Below are positions 9,163 through 18,748 of a stretch of 64,000 nt of DNA, one piece after another. The DNA is taken from assembly GCA_003281285.1 (NCBI GenBank), contig QCCJ01000001.1:62001-126000 (forward strand), in the 5' to 3' direction. Position 1 is the stretch's first letter. Each line of letters begins with the position of its first letter. The stretch is from Prochlorococcus sp. AG-347-K22. Its GTDB lineage: Bacteria; Cyanobacteriota; Cyanobacteriia; PCC-6307; Cyanobiaceae. Made by a program: the position numbers and the translations under genes. Below the pieces are notes generated by a model. The model was not told where the DNA came from, did not search any database, and saw only the letters and a program-made list of their open reading frames with translations.

Positions 9163-10379
9163 TAATTTTCATTTAAAAGTTTATCAAGCAAATCCCAATT
9201 ATCTTTTGAAACGGGAATAAATGAAATTATTTCTTGAAAGTAAGAACTTAATTGTAGTTTACTTGCTTCTGTTAATGTGATCCCTCTTGTTCGCATATAA
9301 AAAAGTTCTTCTTCATTTAGTTGTGAAATTGTAGCTCCATGTTTGCATTTGACATCATCAGCAATTATTTCTAATTGAGGTTTGGTATCTATTTGTGCGA
9401 GATTTGATAAAAGTAAATTTCTGCTTAATTGAGAAGCATTAGTTTTCTGGGCAATTTTCGGAACTATTATTGAACCTTCAAATATTGCATGTGATTTATC
9501 GTCAGCAAGTGATTTATTGATTTGATCTAGAAATCCATTTGGCCCATGAAAGTCTATTTTTGTATAAGTTGAAATTTGTTCATCTTTTTTTGTTATTTGC
9601 ATACCTTTAATATTGGTTTTAGCGTTTCCTTCAGATTGTTTAATACGAATTTCAAATCTTGCATAATTAAATTTGAAATGTAAAGATCCTAAATTGTATT
9701 CGCTATTTTTTTGTTGAATTATATTTAAAGAATTTAATAGATTTGATTTGTTTTCACCGTAAGAAACAACACCATGGTTTAGGGAACTATTTTCTTCTAA
9801 ACAAAAGAAAGTAGATTGAGATAATGAAGAGTTATCTTTACCAAGATTTACTTGTAATAAATCAATATTACAATTCTTTTCTAAAAATATTATGAGAGTT
9901 TTTGCGTTTAAAGAATTACTTGATGCGTGACTAAAGATTTCAATAGGAGGGATTTGTGATCCACTTATTTTTAGTCCTAAGGTATTTTTTGTACAGTTTA
10001 AAGATAGATTTAGTAAGTCACTCCAATTTTCGTTTTGATCAAAACAAGATATCTGTTCCTTGATATATTTAACTAATTTATTCTCACTAAGTTGCTTTAT
10101 TGAATAATTTTCCTTTATTAAATTAATTTGGCAATTATCACCAATTACTAGCCTAACTGTACTTTGGGAAGTGTTCGGAAAAGGTGTATCAAATTTTGGA
10201 TCTTTTTCATTAACTGAGTAGTCTAAAAAGTTTGATAATTTTGATTTATTTGAAAGTCTCCATTGTTCACTTTTAGGATTAGGGAGGGGACTTGATTGTA
10301 ATTTATCTAGACAGATTTTTTGTATTTCTGTTTGATTAGCAATCGATTTATTAGTTTTTATTTTTTCAATAATTTCCAT
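9162..10379 (-). CDS. sufD: Fe-S cluster assembly protein SufD
   Basis: A 405-residue SufD, paralogue of SufB and partner in the SufBC2D scaffold complex. The C-terminal half has the beta-helix core, with the conserved DDVKCKHGATISQLNEEELFYM block containing the metal-site Cys/His and then RGITLTEASKLQLSSYF. The N-terminus is divergent, as usual for SufD. It lies 4 bases downstream of sufC and overlaps sufS by one base. Confidence 0.95.
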   Translation of the reverse strand: MEIIEKIKTNKSIANQTEIQKICLDKLQSSPLPNPKSEQWRLSNKSKLSNFLDYSVNEKDPKFDTPFPNTSQSTVRLVIGDNCQINLIKENYSIKQLSENKLVKYIKEQISCFDQNENWSDLLNLSLNCTKNTLGLKISGSQIPPIEIFSHASSNSLNAKTLIIFLEKNCNIDLLQVNLGKDNSSLSQSTFFCLEENSSLNHGVVSYGENKSNLLNSLNIIQQKNSEYNLGSLHFKFNYARFEIRIKQSEGNAKTNIKGMQITKKDEQISTYTKIDFHGPNGFLDQINKSLADDKSHAIFEGSIIVPKIAQKTNASQLSRNLLLSNLAQIDTKPQLEIIADDVKCKHGATISQLNEEELFYMRTRGITLTEASKLQLSSYFQEIISFIPVSKDNWDLLDKLLNEN

Positions 10380-10383
10380 TTAT

Positions 10384-11169
10384 TTAGGTCTCTTTTATAA
10401 AGTTATCAGTCCATTCATACCCTTTTTTCTCAAGCTCTAGAGCAAGATCACTCTCACCAGTTTTTATGATTTGTCCGTCTGACATGACATGGACATAATT
10501 TGGTTCAATTTCATCTAATAATCTTTGATAGTGGGTAATAAGTATAATCCCAGTTTGTGCATTAGATATTTTTTTAATTCCTGAAGCCACTATTCTAAGA
10601 GCATCAATATCTAGACCAGAATCGGTCTCATCTAATATTGCTATCTTGGGCTCAAGTAAAGCCATTTGCAGAATTTCATTTCTTTTTTTTTCACCTCCAG
10701 AAAATCCTTGATTTACACTCCGCGATAGGAATGCATGATCCATTTTCACAATTTCTAACTTTTCTTTAACTAATTCTTCAAAATCAAAAGTATCTAATTC
10801 TTCTTTGTTGAGGAATTTCCTTCTAGCATTAGTTGAGACTCTAAGAAACTCAAGATTACTCACACCTGGAATTTCAATTGGATATTGAAAACCAAGAAAA
10901 ATTCCTGATTGAGCTCTCTCTTCAGGTTCTAGAGAGTTGATGTTTTTACCTAAAAATTTTATATCGCCATTTGTAATATTATACGATGGATGTCCTGCAA
11001 TTATTTTCGAAAGGGTACTTTTGCCACATCCATTTCTTCCCATAATGGCATGGATTTCTCCAGGATAGACTGTAAGTGAAACTCCTTTTAAAATTGGAAG
11101 ATTATCAGTAGATGCAGAGAGATTTTCAACTTCTAAAATTGGATCTGATTCTTTCATTTTACTTTGCAT
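10384..11169 (-). CDS. sufC: Fe-S cluster assembly ATPase SufC
   Basis: A 261-residue ABC-type ATPase that drives the SufBCD scaffold. Walker A is [13 protein letters not shown], the signature is [12 protein letters not shown] and Walker B is [11 protein letters not shown], with the SufC-specific [12 protein letters not shown] wording. The chosen start is ATG at 11169; an ATG 4 codons later (KMKESDP) is an alternative. It is the second gene of the sufBCDS operon, 21 bases after sufB. Confidence 0.96.
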   Translation of the reverse strand: MQSKMKESDPILEVENLSASTDNLPILKGVSLTVYPGEIHAIMGRNGCGKSTLSKIIAGHPSYNITNGDIKFLGKNINSLEPEERAQSGIFLGFQYPIEIPGVSNLEFLRVSTNARRKFLNKEELDTFDFEELVKEKLEIVKMDHAFLSRSVNQGFSGGEKKRNEILQMALLEPKIAILDETDSGLDIDALRIVASGIKKISNAQTGIILITHYQRLLDEIEPNYVHVMSDGQIIKTGESDLALELEKKGYEWTDNFIKET

Positions 11170-11190
11170 TTCAGTTTAGAAATTGATTCA

Positions 11191-12633
11191 TTAACCTACT
11201 GATCCCTCTAGCTTAAGTGCCAGTAACTTATCTGCTTCAGCAGCAAATTCCATAGGTAATTGATTAAATACATCTCTGCAAAAACCGCTGACCATCATAG
11301 ATACCGCCTCCTCAAACTCTATACCTCTACTTTGGAGATAAAAAAGTTGATCTTCTGAGATTCTACATGTGCTTGCCTCATGCTCAATTTCAGAATTGGG
11401 TTGTTGAGATTTGATGTAAGGGAATGTATTTGCAGAAGCTTGATCCCCAATTAACATTGAATCACATTGACTGTAATTTCTTGATCCTTTAGCTTTGGTT
11501 CCCATTTTGACGAGACCTCTATAGCTATTTATTGAGTTGCCTGCACTAATACCTTTACTAACAATAGTTGATTTGGTCTTAGGACCAATATGGATCATTT
11601 TTGTGCCGGTATCTGCTTGCTGAAGATTATTGGTGAGTGCCACTGAATAAAATTCTCCTACTGATTCTTCCCCTAAAAGAAGACAGCTAGGATATTTCCA
11701 TGTAATTGCAGATCCTGTTTCAACTTGTGACCAGCTAATTTTACTTCTCTTGCCTAAACATTTTCCTCTCTTGGTGACAAAATTAAAAATTCCGCCAATA
11801 CCTTCTTCATCACCAGCATACCAATTTTGAACTGTTGAATATTTTATTGAGGCGTCGTCTAATGCTATAAGTTCTACAACTGCTGCATGTAGGGTATTTG
11901 TATCAAACATTGGAGCCGTACAACCTTCTAGATAACTTACAGAACTTGATTCTTCAGCAATGATTAGTGTCCTTTCGAATTGTCCTGAATCTCCACTATT
12001 AATTCTAAAGTAGGAAGATAGATCCATAGGGCAGGTAACACCTTTGGGGATATAAACAAAAGAACCATCACTAAAAACTGCAGAATTCAGTGCAGCAAAA
12101 TAATTATCACTAGCTGGAACTACTGTACCTAAATATTTTTCAATCAAATCCGAGTGATTTTTTACTGCTTCACTAATTGAGCAAAATATAACTCCATGTT
12201 CAGCAAGTTCTTCTCTAAAAGTTGTGGCTATAGAAACACTATCAAAGACAGCGTCTACTGCTACATTTGTGAGTTTTTTTTGCTCCGTAAGGGGTATTCC
12301 CAACTTGTCAAAAGTCTCAAGAAGTTTGGGATCAACTTCATCTAAACTAGAAATTTTCTCTTTTTGCTTAGGAGCAGAATAATAAATTATATCTTGATAA
12401 TCAATTTGTCTATATCCTAATCCTGCCCAATCAGGCTCTTTCATTTTTTGCCATTTTTTAAAGGCTTTTAATCTAAAATCAAGAAGATATTTTGGCTCTT
12501 CTTTTTTCTGAGAAATTAATCTTATGATATCTTCATTTAATCCCTTTGCTATTTTTTCTGTTTCAATATCAGTAACGAAACCATATTTATAAGGCTCTTT
12601 TACTACATCTTTAACTAAATTTTCCTTGACCAT
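11191..12633 (-). CDS. sufB: Fe-S cluster assembly protein SufB
   Basis: A 480-residue SufB, the scaffold subunit on which the cluster forms. Family landmarks are [13 protein letters not shown] [38 protein letters not shown] with a conserved Cys, and the C-terminal [21 protein letters not shown]. It is the first gene of the operon. The 95-base spacer to the divergent gene at 12729 is AT-rich and must contain the suf promoter. No SufR repressor gene lies next to it, unlike many freshwater cyanobacteria. Confidence 0.97.
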   Translation of the reverse strand: MVKENLVKDVVKEPYKYGFVTDIETEKIAKGLNEDIIRLISQKKEEPKYLLDFRLKAFKKWQKMKEPDWAGLGYRQIDYQDIIYYSAPKQKEKISSLDEVDPKLLETFDKLGIPLTEQKKLTNVAVDAVFDSVSIATTFREELAEHGVIFCSISEAVKNHSDLIEKYLGTVVPASDNYFAALNSAVFSDGSFVYIPKGVTCPMDLSSYFRINSGDSGQFERTLIIAEESSSVSYLEGCTAPMFDTNTLHAAVVELIALDDASIKYSTVQNWYAGDEEGIGGIFNFVTKRGKCLGKRSKISWSQVETGSAITWKYPSCLLLGEESVGEFYSVALTNNLQQADTGTKMIHIGPKTKSTIVSKGISAGNSINSYRGLVKMGTKAKGSRNYSQCDSMLIGDQASANTFPYIKSQQPNSEIEHEASTCRISEDQLFYLQSRGIEFEEAVSMMVSGFCRDVFNQLPMEFAAEADKLLALKLEGSVG

Positions 12634-12728
12634 GTTATCAAAAATAACTTAATACAATAAGCTCTATATACTCTAACGAAAGATAACCCCAATATTGAGT
12701 TTTTTTCCTTTATTAAAGCTAAAAATTA

Positions 12729-13082
12729 ATGTCTAATCATCTTGATCCCATGTCTAACCTTTTAAACATAGAAATTATTAAAGAAATTGATAATCTTGAT
12801 CTACCTATAATGCAGAAACATCATTTAAGAATTCTCGCTCATTGCCTCCAGATTTTAAAAATTATCAATTTAGATAATAGTTTTGAATATCAAAATAAAA
12901 ATCCCCTTAGAGAATGGTGTGATAACCAATCTAAAAAATTTGATGATAAAAAATTTAGTGATATTTTTTATGAGCAGTTAGAAACCACTTCAAAAAAATT
13001 AAGTACTTTTTCAAACAAAATTGGTAAAAATATTGAGGATTTAGAGATAGATGACTTAGTACTTCTAGTTGAACAACGCTGA
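12729..13082 (+). CDS. Hypothetical protein divergent from the suf operon
   Basis: A 117-residue hydrophilic, probably all-helical protein that I cannot assign. It has a single Cys (REWCDNQSKKF) and no recognisable helix-turn-helix or metal-binding Cys cluster, so it does not look like SufR, the iron-sulfur repressor that often occupies this position. The start is ATG at 12729; a second Met at codon 8 is an alternative. The divergent position next to sufB makes a link to Fe-S assembly possible but unproven. Confidence 0.65.
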   Translation: MSNHLDPMSNLLNIEIIKEIDNLDLPIMQKHHLRILAHCLQILKIINLDNSFEYQNKNPLREWCDNQSKKFDDKKFSDIFYEQLETTSKKLSTFSNKIGKNIEDLEIDDLVLLVEQR

Positions 13083-13351
13083 ATTCCCTTTGAATTGATC
13101 CCGAAGAAAAAATATATTTTTGTTGAGTCGTTAACAAATTCAGGTAATAAAATTTAAAAAAAAAGAAAATTAATTTACATTTAAAAAAGACTTGAAAATT
13201 AATTAATTGCTTTGATACCAGCTGTTTTGAAGATAAATATTCATTTTGAGAATTTTTTAGTAGTCAGAGGATCCTGACGACAGGGCAAAAAGACACACAA
13301 TTCCCTAAAAAAAAGAACATACTGATCCCAAACAAAAACGGAGAATTTAAA

Positions 13352-14452
13352 GTGGCTGATGGGATCATAAATAAAGATCAATTACTCTCACTTACCCTCA
13401 GACAATTACGTCAAGAAGCAAGTAAATTATCAGTTCCGCTATACAGTCGCAAAACGAAAGCTGTTTTAGTTGATTTAATACTCAAATATCAAGAAAAATC
13501 TATAAAAAAGACATATACTACTGCTCCTCAGTCAAAATCTGAAGAAACTTTTGAGTCCAATAATTCCAACAGTAGTGAAGAAGTTAAAACAAATGTAGTG
13601 TTCCTACCCCGAGATCCAGATTGGGCTTATGTTTTTTGGCAAATTTCTGATGCGGATCGAGAAAAAGCAAAATCTTTGGGAGCCAATAAATTATGCTTAC
13701 GATTATTTGATGCATCTGGTTCTGAAGGAAGCAATTTGAATCAAGGAACAATAAGGGAGATAGCAGTCGATAGTTATAGTACTGAGTGGTACTTGCCAAT
13801 CCCACTTGCAGATAGAGATTACAAAGTTGAATTAGGTTATAAATATGGTTTTAATTGGATGTCATTGGCATTTTCTTCTACAAGTCACGTTCCTGGCTCT
13901 CATCCTTCTGAGCAAATTCTTGATAAATTTGTACCTTTTAATTTGGATTCTACTTCTGAATCAATTCCAGATATTTCAAATCCTGTTGTCTCAGAACAAA
14001 ATGGTATGCATGAAAGGTTATATCAAGCAGCAACTAATATTCCCCTCAGACGAAAAGTTGGTTCTGAAGAATTCATGGAAAATGCTAATTCAACAAACCT
14101 TAAGGATAATCTCACAGACTCAGGTGCTGGTAAATGGTCATCAGGTTTAAATGATTCAGGAAGTGGAATTGTTAAAAATAGATCTTTTTGGCTCGTCGCT
14201 GATGCTGAATTAATTGTTTATGGAGCTACAGAGCCTTCTGCAAAACTGACCATAGGTGGAGAAGATGTACCCCTTGCTGCGGATGGTACTTTTAGAATTC
14301 AAGTTCCATTTAGAGATGGAACTCAAAAATATGATATTAAAGCTGTTGACTTATCTGGTGAGCAAGCAAAAAGTATATCAATGAAATTCGACAGAACTAC
14401 ACCACTTGACGATACTAATGAAAAAGATAATGCTGAGACTGAATGGTTTTAA
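13352..14452 (+). CDS. DUF4912 domain protein with Rho_N-like N-terminus
   Basis: A 366-residue protein. Residues 5-50 (LRQLRQEASKLSVPLYSRKT) resemble a Rho N-terminal/SAP-like helical motif. Residues about 85-190 are the DUF4912 domain, with LPRDPDWAYVFWQISD near its start. A later segment around residues 270-350 (SFWLVADAELIVYGATEP then KLTIGGEDVPL) looks like a second all-beta domain. The family is widespread in cyanobacteria and its function is unknown. The start is GTG at 13352, preceded by cggagaa. The preceding 269-base spacer is AT-rich and holds one short hairpin but no gene. Confidence 0.82.
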   Translation: MADGIINKDQLLSLTLRQLRQEASKLSVPLYSRKTKAVLVDLILKYQEKSIKKTYTTAPQSKSEETFESNNSNSSEEVKTNVVFLPRDPDWAYVFWQISDADREKAKSLGANKLCLRLFDASGSEGSNLNQGTIREIAVDSYSTEWYLPIPLADRDYKVELGYKYGFNWMSLAFSSTSHVPGSHPSEQILDKFVPFNLDSTSESIPDISNPVVSEQNGMHERLYQAATNIPLRRKVGSEEFMENANSTNLKDNLTDSGAGKWSSGLNDSGSGIVKNRSFWLVADAELIVYGATEPSAKLTIGGEDVPLAADGTFRIQVPFRDGTQKYDIKAVDLSGEQAKSISMKFDRTTPLDDTNEKDNAETEWF

Positions 14453-14464
14453 TAAATTAAATTA

Positions 14465-14635
14465 ATGATGAAAAAAATTGTGGCTTTTACTCCATTATTT
14501 GGGGCATTAACATTTCCACTAATTGTTCCAATTACAATTTCTAAATTTGGTGTAAACTATGGAATTCTTAGTGCATTATTAATTTCTTCATTATGGTTTA
14601 TCGCTATGTTAAGAACATCCGAAATGCCTCATTAA
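14465..14635 (+). CDS. Small two-segment membrane protein (56 aa)
   Basis: A 56-residue ORF starting ATG ATG at 14465 and ending TAA at 14633-14635. The protein has two hydrophobic stretches, VAFTPLFGALTFPLIVPITI and YGILSALLISSLWFIAML, separated by SKFGVN, and a short polar tail RTSEMPH. It fits exactly between the DUF4912 gene (12 bases upstream) and pgm (32 bases downstream) on the same strand. Composition and position make it credible as a real small membrane protein; function is unknown. Confidence 0.6.
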   Translation: MMKKIVAFTPLFGALTFPLIVPITISKFGVNYGILSALLISSLWFIAMLRTSEMPH

Positions 14636-14667
14636 TTTAGTTAGATTTTTGGAAGTTTTTTAAAAAT

Positions 14668-16305
14668 ATGACTCAAGTTAATGTAATACATATTAATTCC
14701 CCTTTTCTAGATCAAAAACCAGGCACTTCTGGTTTAAGAAAAAGTACTTTAAAGTTTCAAGATGAACATTATTTAGAAATTTTTATTGAAGCAATCTTAC
14801 AATCATTAGAAGATTTAAAAGGTTCAACATTAGTAATTGGCGGTGATGGCAGATATGGCAATATTGAAGCAATAGAAAAAATTGTCCAAATATGCATTGC
14901 TCATAAAGTTCAAAAGGTTATTGTTCCAAAATACGGTTTATTATCTACTCCTGCGACATCACATTTAATTCGAAAAGAAAACGCTATTGGTGGAATTATT
15001 CTTTCTGCAAGCCATAATCCTGGCGGGATTGATGGCGACTTTGGAGTGAAATTGAATATCTCTAATGGTGGCCCAGCTCCTGAGATAATTACTAACAAGA
15101 TTTTCAAGGCTTCACAATTACTAACTAGTTATAAAATTTGTAAAATTCAATTACCTGATTTTAGTGAATATGGAACTTATTCTTACGGTGAAACTACCTT
15201 GGAAATTATTGATGGATTAAAAGATTATTCTAATTTGATGGAGAAAATTTTTGATTTTGATCAAATTAGTGATTTTTTAAAAAAAGACTTCTCGTTAATC
15301 TTTGATGCAATGAATGCGGTTACAGGCCCATATGCAAAAAATATTTTTGTTGAAAAAATGGGTCTTGCACATGATTGTGTCATGAATGGTAACCCGCTAA
15401 AAGATTTTGGAGGTTTACATCCTGATCCTAATCTTACTTATGCATCTCACTTGGCTGATTTGTTATTAAATAAAAAATTTTACAGTTTTGGTGCTGCATG
15501 CGATGGAGATGGAGATAGGAATATGATTTTAGGAAGTGGATGTTTTGTAAATCCTAGTGATAGCCTTGCAGTTATCACTGCCAATACAAAATGTGTCCCT
15601 GGTTATAAAGATGGTATTACAGGTGTCGCACGATCCATGCCAACCAGCTCAGCGGTTGATAATGTTGCTCGAGCATTAAATATACCTTGTTTCGAAACAC
15701 CTACTGGCTGGAAGTTTTTTGGAAATCTTTTAGATTCTAATTTAATAACTTTATGTGGAGAAGAAAGTTTCGGAACAGGTAGTAATCATGTGAGAGAGAA
15801 AGATGGACTATGGGCAGTTTTGTATTGGTTACAAGTTTTAGCTGAAAAAAAATGTTCAGTAAGTGATTTGATGCAGAATCATTGGAAACAATTTGGTAGG
15901 AATTATTATTCAAGACATGATTATGAGGCAATTCCTTCAAATATTGCTAATCAAATCTTTGGTAATCTAATTTCTATGCTCGAAAATTTAAAAGGAAATA
16001 GTTTTGCTGGCCATTTAGTTAAAGTTGCAGATAACTTTTCATATTTAGATCCCGTTGATAATTCCATAAGTGAAAATCAAGGTTTAAGATTGGTCCTTGA
16101 TGATAATTCTCGAGTAATTGTGCGCCTTTCTGGAACTGGAACTAAGGGTGCAACATTAAGACTTTACTTTGAAAAATTTTTCAGTCCTCAACAGAATCTT
16201 TCATTAAATCCTCAGATCGCTTTGAAACCTCTAATAAATGATTTAGATGCTTTATTGAACATTTCAAAACTTACTCAAATGGAAACTCCTACAGTAATTA
16301 CATAG
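14668..16305 (+). CDS. pgm: Phosphoglucomutase
   Basis: A 545-residue alpha-D-phosphohexomutase of the eukaryote-like PGM group. It interconverts glucose-1-phosphate and glucose-6-phosphate at the entry to glycogen and UDP/ADP-glucose synthesis. The N-terminal KPGTSGLRKST block, the phosphoserine loop SASHNPGG, the metal loop CDGDGDRNM and the sugar-binding GEESFGTGSNH are all present, as is the C-terminal phosphate-binding RLSGTGTKGATLRLY. The length is normal and the frame intact. Confidence 0.96.
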   Translation: MTQVNVIHINSPFLDQKPGTSGLRKSTLKFQDEHYLEIFIEAILQSLEDLKGSTLVIGGDGRYGNIEAIEKIVQICIAHKVQKVIVPKYGLLSTPATSHLIRKENAIGGIILSASHNPGGIDGDFGVKLNISNGGPAPEIITNKIFKASQLLTSYKICKIQLPDFSEYGTYSYGETTLEIIDGLKDYSNLMEKIFDFDQISDFLKKDFSLIFDAMNAVTGPYAKNIFVEKMGLAHDCVMNGNPLKDFGGLHPDPNLTYASHLADLLLNKKFYSFGAACDGDGDRNMILGSGCFVNPSDSLAVITANTKCVPGYKDGITGVARSMPTSSAVDNVARALNIPCFETPTGWKFFGNLLDSNLITLCGEESFGTGSNHVREKDGLWAVLYWLQVLAEKKCSVSDLMQNHWKQFGRNYYSRHDYEAIPSNIANQIFGNLISMLENLKGNSFAGHLVKVADNFSYLDPVDNSISENQGLRLVLDDNSRVIVRLSGTGTKGATLRLYFEKFFSPQQNLSLNPQIALKPLINDLDALLNISKLTQMETPTVIT

Positions 16306-16338
16306 AATTGAAAGTAATGATTTTTTGGTTTTATTTAT

Positions 16339-17628
16339 ATGCATTCAGAAAATTTATTTACTAATTATTCTCAAATAGAAAATAATGCACCTTTGGCAGA
16401 TAAATTAAGACCAAAGAATTTGGAAGATTTTTTTGGTCAACAACCAATCCTGAATGAGAATTCGCTTTTAAGAAGTGCAATATTAAACGATAAGATTAGT
16501 AATTTTATTTTTTCTGGCCCTCCTGGTGTTGGAAAAACTACTTTAATTGAAATTATTTCCTTTAATACTCGTTCAAAATTAATTAAGTTAAATGCAGTAT
16601 TATCAAGTGTCAAAGAATTAAGAAATGAAATCGCTAATGCAAAAGATAGATTAATAAATTCAAAAAGAAAAACAATTTTATTTATCGATGAGGTTCATAG
16701 ATTTACAGCAGTTCAGCAAGATGCTTTATTACCTTCAATAGAAAATGGAACTATAACTTTTATTGGTGCTACAACTGAAAACCCTTTCTTTGCTGTTAAT
16801 AAAGCGCTTGTCAGTAGGTCTCGTATTTTTACATTACTTCCTCTAGCAGAAAATGATTTACAGAAAATAATACAAAAAGTCATAACTCACTATTCTAAAA
16901 AAAAAGATTCAAAAAAAGTTTATTTAACTCAAGATGCTATAAATCATTTAATTAAATTTTCTGGCGGAGATGCAAGAACATTAATCAATGCGCTAGAGAT
17001 GGCCATAGAAACAACTGCTGAAAAAGACTCTAAAGAAATCAAAATTAATCTCTCAATAGCAGAGGATGCACTTCAAAAGAAAAATATTGTTTACGATAAA
17101 AATGGTCAAAATCATTACGATGTAATAAGTGCCTTTATCAAGTCCATAAGAGGTTCTGATCCGGATGCAACTTTATTTTGGCTTGCAAATATGCTGGAGG
17201 CTGGCGAAGATCCTAATTTTATTTTTAGAAGATTACTTATATCTTCCAGTGAAGATATTGGAATAGCTGATCCTAATGCGATAGTAGTTGTTCAATCCTG
17301 TTGTGATGCTTTTGATAGAGTTGGTTTTCCAGAAGGATTATATTTTTTAACGCAAGCTTCTTTATATTTAGCTATGTCTCCAAAAAGTAATAGTACGAAA
17401 AGTATTTTTAAAGCAATTGAAATAATAAAATCTACCGATGCCTTGGATGTTCCACTTCATTTAAAAAATAATTCTAATAGTTATGTCAATCCTCATAATT
17501 ATCCAGATAATTGGGTCGCGCAAGAATATCTTCCCAAATCTTTAAGAGGTTTAAAAATATGGGAACCAAATAATAATGGATGGGAAAAAACTCAATATGA
17601 AGAGCTGCTTAGAAGAAAAGAAAACTAA
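16339..17628 (+). CDS. rarA: Replication-associated recombination protein A (RarA/MgsA AAA+ ATPase)
   Basis: A 429-residue AAA+ ATPase related to clamp loaders and RuvB that acts at stalled forks. Walker A is GPPGVGKTTLIE, Walker B is LFIDEVHRFTAVQQDAL, sensor 1 is FIGATTENPFF and sensor 2 is in SGGDARTLINALE. The C-terminal half has the MgsA tetramerisation region (YDVISAFIKSIRGSDPDAT, then GEDPNFIFRRLLI). It overlaps the convergent PPTase gene by 4 bases. The motifs are complete. Confidence 0.93.
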   Translation: MHSENLFTNYSQIENNAPLADKLRPKNLEDFFGQQPILNENSLLRSAILNDKISNFIFSGPPGVGKTTLIEIISFNTRSKLIKLNAVLSSVKELRNEIANAKDRLINSKRKTILFIDEVHRFTAVQQDALLPSIENGTITFIGATTENPFFAVNKALVSRSRIFTLLPLAENDLQKIIQKVITHYSKKKDSKKVYLTQDAINHLIKFSGGDARTLINALEMAIETTAEKDSKEIKINLSIAEDALQKKNIVYDKNGQNHYDVISAFIKSIRGSDPDATLFWLANMLEAGEDPNFIFRRLLISSSEDIGIADPNAIVVVQSCCDAFDRVGFPEGLYFLTQASLYLAMSPKSNSTKSIFKAIEIIKSTDALDVPLHLKNNSNSYVNPHNYPDNWVAQEYLPKSLRGLKIWEPNNNGWEKTQYEELLRRKEN

Positions 17629-18281
17629 AAATTTTTCGAACAACAAATAATCTCAGGATTAAAAGAAGTTTTTTCTTCGTAGGCTAACGAGATAGTCCAA
17701 TTATGGAAGTTAATCTGTGAATAATTTAAATGTATCTTTTTCTTCTTATGAATTAACTCTTTTGATTTTTCAAAATATTGCCAATGGTTAATGTCTTTAG
17801 CTAATTTTCCATGATCCAATTTTATAGCCGCTTCGATAGCACACCATTGATTTAATATCATATTTTTTGTCAAATAATTATTATGGTTTGATTTATTGGT
17901 ATGAAAAAAATATTTTTCTGCAATTTTTTTATGGTTAAAATCTCTATCTGTTCTCTCAATATCAATCCCTATTTTGCTTTTATGCCAGACTATAGTAATG
18001 GCATCTTTACAATGACTTAAACTGATATTTCCCATCCCTAAGGGTAAACTTGGCGGTTCTCCAGGATGAGCATTAATTGGAATTTTGAGGGGGTCTAAAT
18101 CAAAAAGTGTTGAAAGTGATTGTCGCAAATAAGCTCTTGTTTCTAAAAAAATCTTTGATCTTGAACTTGTTAGGGTTTTTGCAGTTTTAATTTCTTCTAC
18201 CGTTGCGACATCTTGCACACCTTTAATCTCATAAAACCAAATTTTTGGTATTTTATATCTATACTCATTTAATAATTTCAA
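17625..18281 (-). CDS. 4'-phosphopantetheinyl transferase (Sfp/HetI type)
   Basis: A 218-residue protein of the Sfp superfamily, which moves phosphopantetheine from CoA onto carrier proteins. The landmarks are GEPPSLPLGMGNISLSHC, GIDIERTDRDFNHKKIAEKY (metal-binding Asp/Glu) and WCAIEAAIKLDHGKL. In a genome without obvious polyketide synthases the likely target is fatty-acid ACP, which is an inference. The only start near the N-terminus is TTG (18281), which overlaps the first base of the divergent peroxiredoxin start. GTG codons about 22 residues in are alternatives but would remove conserved-looking sequence. Confidence 0.85.
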   Translation of the reverse strand: MKLLNEYRYKIPKIWFYEIKGVQDVATVEEIKTAKTLTSSRSKIFLETRAYLRQSLSTLFDLDPLKIPINAHPGEPPSLPLGMGNISLSHCKDAITIVWHKSKIGIDIERTDRDFNHKKIAEKYFFHTNKSNHNNYLTKNMILNQWCAIEAAIKLDHGKLAKDINHWQYFEKSKELIHKKKKIHLNYSQINFHNWTISLAYEEKTSFNPEIICCSKNF

Positions 18282-18748
18282 TGGCTCTTAAGGTTGGCGA
18301 CAAAGCACCAGAATTTAAATTAAAAGATTCTTTTGAGAAAGAAGTTTCTCTTAGTGATTTTAAAGGTAAAAGAATAATACTATATTTTTATCCAAAAGAT
18401 AATACTCCAGGATGTACTAAAGAAGCATGTAATTTTAAAGAGAATTGGGATTTACTCCAAAAAAATAATATTGTTGTGCTTGGTATTAGTAAAGATAATG
18501 CATCTTCTCATCAGAAGTTTATAGAAAAATTTAATTTACCTTTTATTCTTTTATCTGATCCTGAACCTTTTAAAGTTTCTTCTGATTACGATAGCTATGG
18601 ACTTAAGAAATTCATGGGAAAAGAATATATGGGAATGATGAGAAATACTTTTTTGATCGATACTGATGGTAATATCGAAAAAATCTACTTAAAGGTAAAA
18701 GCAGCAATAATGGCTGATCATATAATTGCAGACCTTGGGTTAAGCTAA
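18281..18748 (+). CDS. bcp: Thiol peroxidase, PrxQ/Bcp type
   Basis: A 155-residue peroxiredoxin that reduces hydrogen peroxide and organic peroxides with thioredoxin. The peroxidatic Cys is in YPKDNTPGCTKEACNF, with the resolving Cys five residues later, the classic atypical 2-Cys PrxQ pattern. I start it at ATG 18281 (MALKVGDKAPEFKL), where homologues begin; the longer frame from 18245 would add an unlikely leader inside the divergent PPTase gene. It overlaps coaX (convergent) by 4 bases. Confidence 0.94.
   Translation: MALKVGDKAPEFKLKDSFEKEVSLSDFKGKRIILYFYPKDNTPGCTKEACNFKENWDLLQKNNIVVLGISKDNASSHQKFIEKFNLPFILLSDPEPFKVSSDYDSYGLKKFMGKEYMGMMRNTFLIDTDGNIEKIYLKVKAAIMADHIIADLGLS

Noticed and set aside
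13263..13278. Hairpin GTCAG-AGGATC-CTGAC upstream of the DUF4912 gene
   Set aside because: Only a 5-bp stem, with no T run and no sign of a known riboswitch; too weak to annotate.
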